A stretch of 64,000 nt of DNA from assembly GCA_016714465.1 (NCBI GenBank), contig JADKDT010000001.1, forward strand, positions 434,001 through 498,000. The letters are read 5' to 3'. Below the pieces are notes generated by a model. The model did not search any database and was not told the DNA's origin. It saw only the letters and a list, made by a program, of their open reading frames with translations. Made by a program: the position numbers and the translations under genes. This DNA comes from Candidatus Brachythrix odensensis (lineage in GTDB: Bacteria > Chloroflexota > Anaerolineae > J036 > Brachytrichaceae). Every line of letters begins with the position of its first letter. Positions within the stretch are counted from its first letter, which is position 1. Shown piece by piece: positions 63,681 to 64,000 of the stretch.

Positions 63681-64000
63681 ATGGCGATGCGCGCCCTATC
63701 CGCCTTCTCGCTGTTTGCATGACGTTGACCCTCATGAGCGCCTGTGGCACTACGCCCGCGCCGACGTTGCCACCGGCGGTCACGCCGACACCGGCGGTCT
63801 CGCCGGCCCCGACCGCCATCGTCCCCACCACAGCACCTCCCACCCGCGCGCCAATTGCGACTGCGACGGACCCAGCCCGCCCGCAGGACCTGGCCCTCAA
63901 GACCGACGACGGCGCGACCCTGGTGGCGCGGCAATGGGGCGGCGGCCCGGATTGGGTCATCTTGTCCAGCAACGGGGATGGCCGGAGCGCGCGCTGGCTG
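63681..64000 (+). pseudogene. Lipoprotein, N-terminal part, with frameshift in the signal peptide (cut by window end)
   Basis: The ATG at 63681 encodes MAMRALSAFSLFA and then meets a TGA at 63720. The frame beginning at 63719 continues MTLTLMSACGTTPAP and stays open to the window end. Adding one base near 63718 joins them into a textbook lipoprotein signal: basic start, hydrophobic core and the lipobox L-M-S-A-C. After the Cys comes a Thr/Pro/Ala-rich linker (PAVTPTPAVSPAPTAIVPTT), then LALKTDDGATLVARQWGGG and 'DWVILSSNGDG', which resembles the first strands of an alpha/beta hydrolase. The fold call is tentative because the gene is cut. Confidence 0.6.

Overview
This 64 kb window is GC-rich, densely coded bacterial DNA. 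It most likely comes from a member of the Chloroflexota (Anaerolineae-like or a relative); I infer this and cannot prove it from sequence alone. The signs are large secreted right-handed beta-helix proteins ending in a short 'YLPLLAR'-type tail, a class II diterpene cyclase paired with an Rv3378c-like enzyme as in Herpetosiphon, an 87-residue 'DTHPE' protein of a kind I associate with this phylum, and many dispersed intergenic palindromes. There is one tRNA (Ser-GGA) and no rRNA, CRISPR array, insertion sequence or phage.

Layout. 0-6 kb: a LolD/MacB-type ABC exporter (permease cut by the window edge), a secreted beta-helix protein, a BNR-repeat protein and two membrane proteins. 5.1-11.4 kb: two glycosyltransferases of the radical-SAM-associated families TIGR04282/TIGR04283, a DoxX protein, two coupled radical SAM enzymes, an Lrp-type ligand-binding domain interrupted by a stop codon, an acyl-CoA dehydrogenase-like protein and a DinB-fold protein. 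11.6-17.2 kb: a giant secreted protein with a beta-helix, LGQLNT hexapeptide repeats and a gingipain-like peptidase domain. 17.4-19.8 kb: the diterpene gene pair. 19.9-28.8 kb: a frameshifted sensor kinase, cysS, a frameshifted paiB-like gene and a multiply frameshifted subtilase/beta-helix gene. 28.9-33.4 kb: a Rieske protein, a VapBC-like toxin-antitoxin pair and a three-gene hydroxyproline degradation module. 33.5-42.8 kb: a large GH13 enzyme, a class I glutamine amidotransferase-like hydrolase, a three-gene WXG100 operon, a methyltransferase and a starch-synthase-like glycosyltransferase. 43-53.8 kb: membrane and lipoproteins, an HrpB-like helicase, a TlpA/Lgt-like pair, cca, yggS, an epoxide-hydrolase-like enzyme and an EAD-like protein. 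53.8-64 kb: a LacI regulator, ftsK, an SRPBCC protein, a zinc-ribbon/DinB protein, a two-component system, a LuxR-type regulator, a repeat-rich gap and a truncated lipoprotein.

Two themes cross the whole window. First, long, nearly perfect palindromes lie between genes, usually within a few bases of a stop codon. Eight share an apex (GGCGnnGCC) but have different, still self-complementary arms; two other repeat families bracket single genes or gene pairs. Second, at least seven genes carry single-base frameshifts or a nonsense codon, several at short homopolymers, while neighbouring housekeeping genes are intact. This may reflect consensus errors, real decay, or switching at signal peptides, and has to be settled from reads.

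The most interesting content is the diterpene pair, the beta-helix/LGQLNT/C25-like protease, the WXG100 operon whose ribosome binding site is locked in a hairpin, and the palindrome family.
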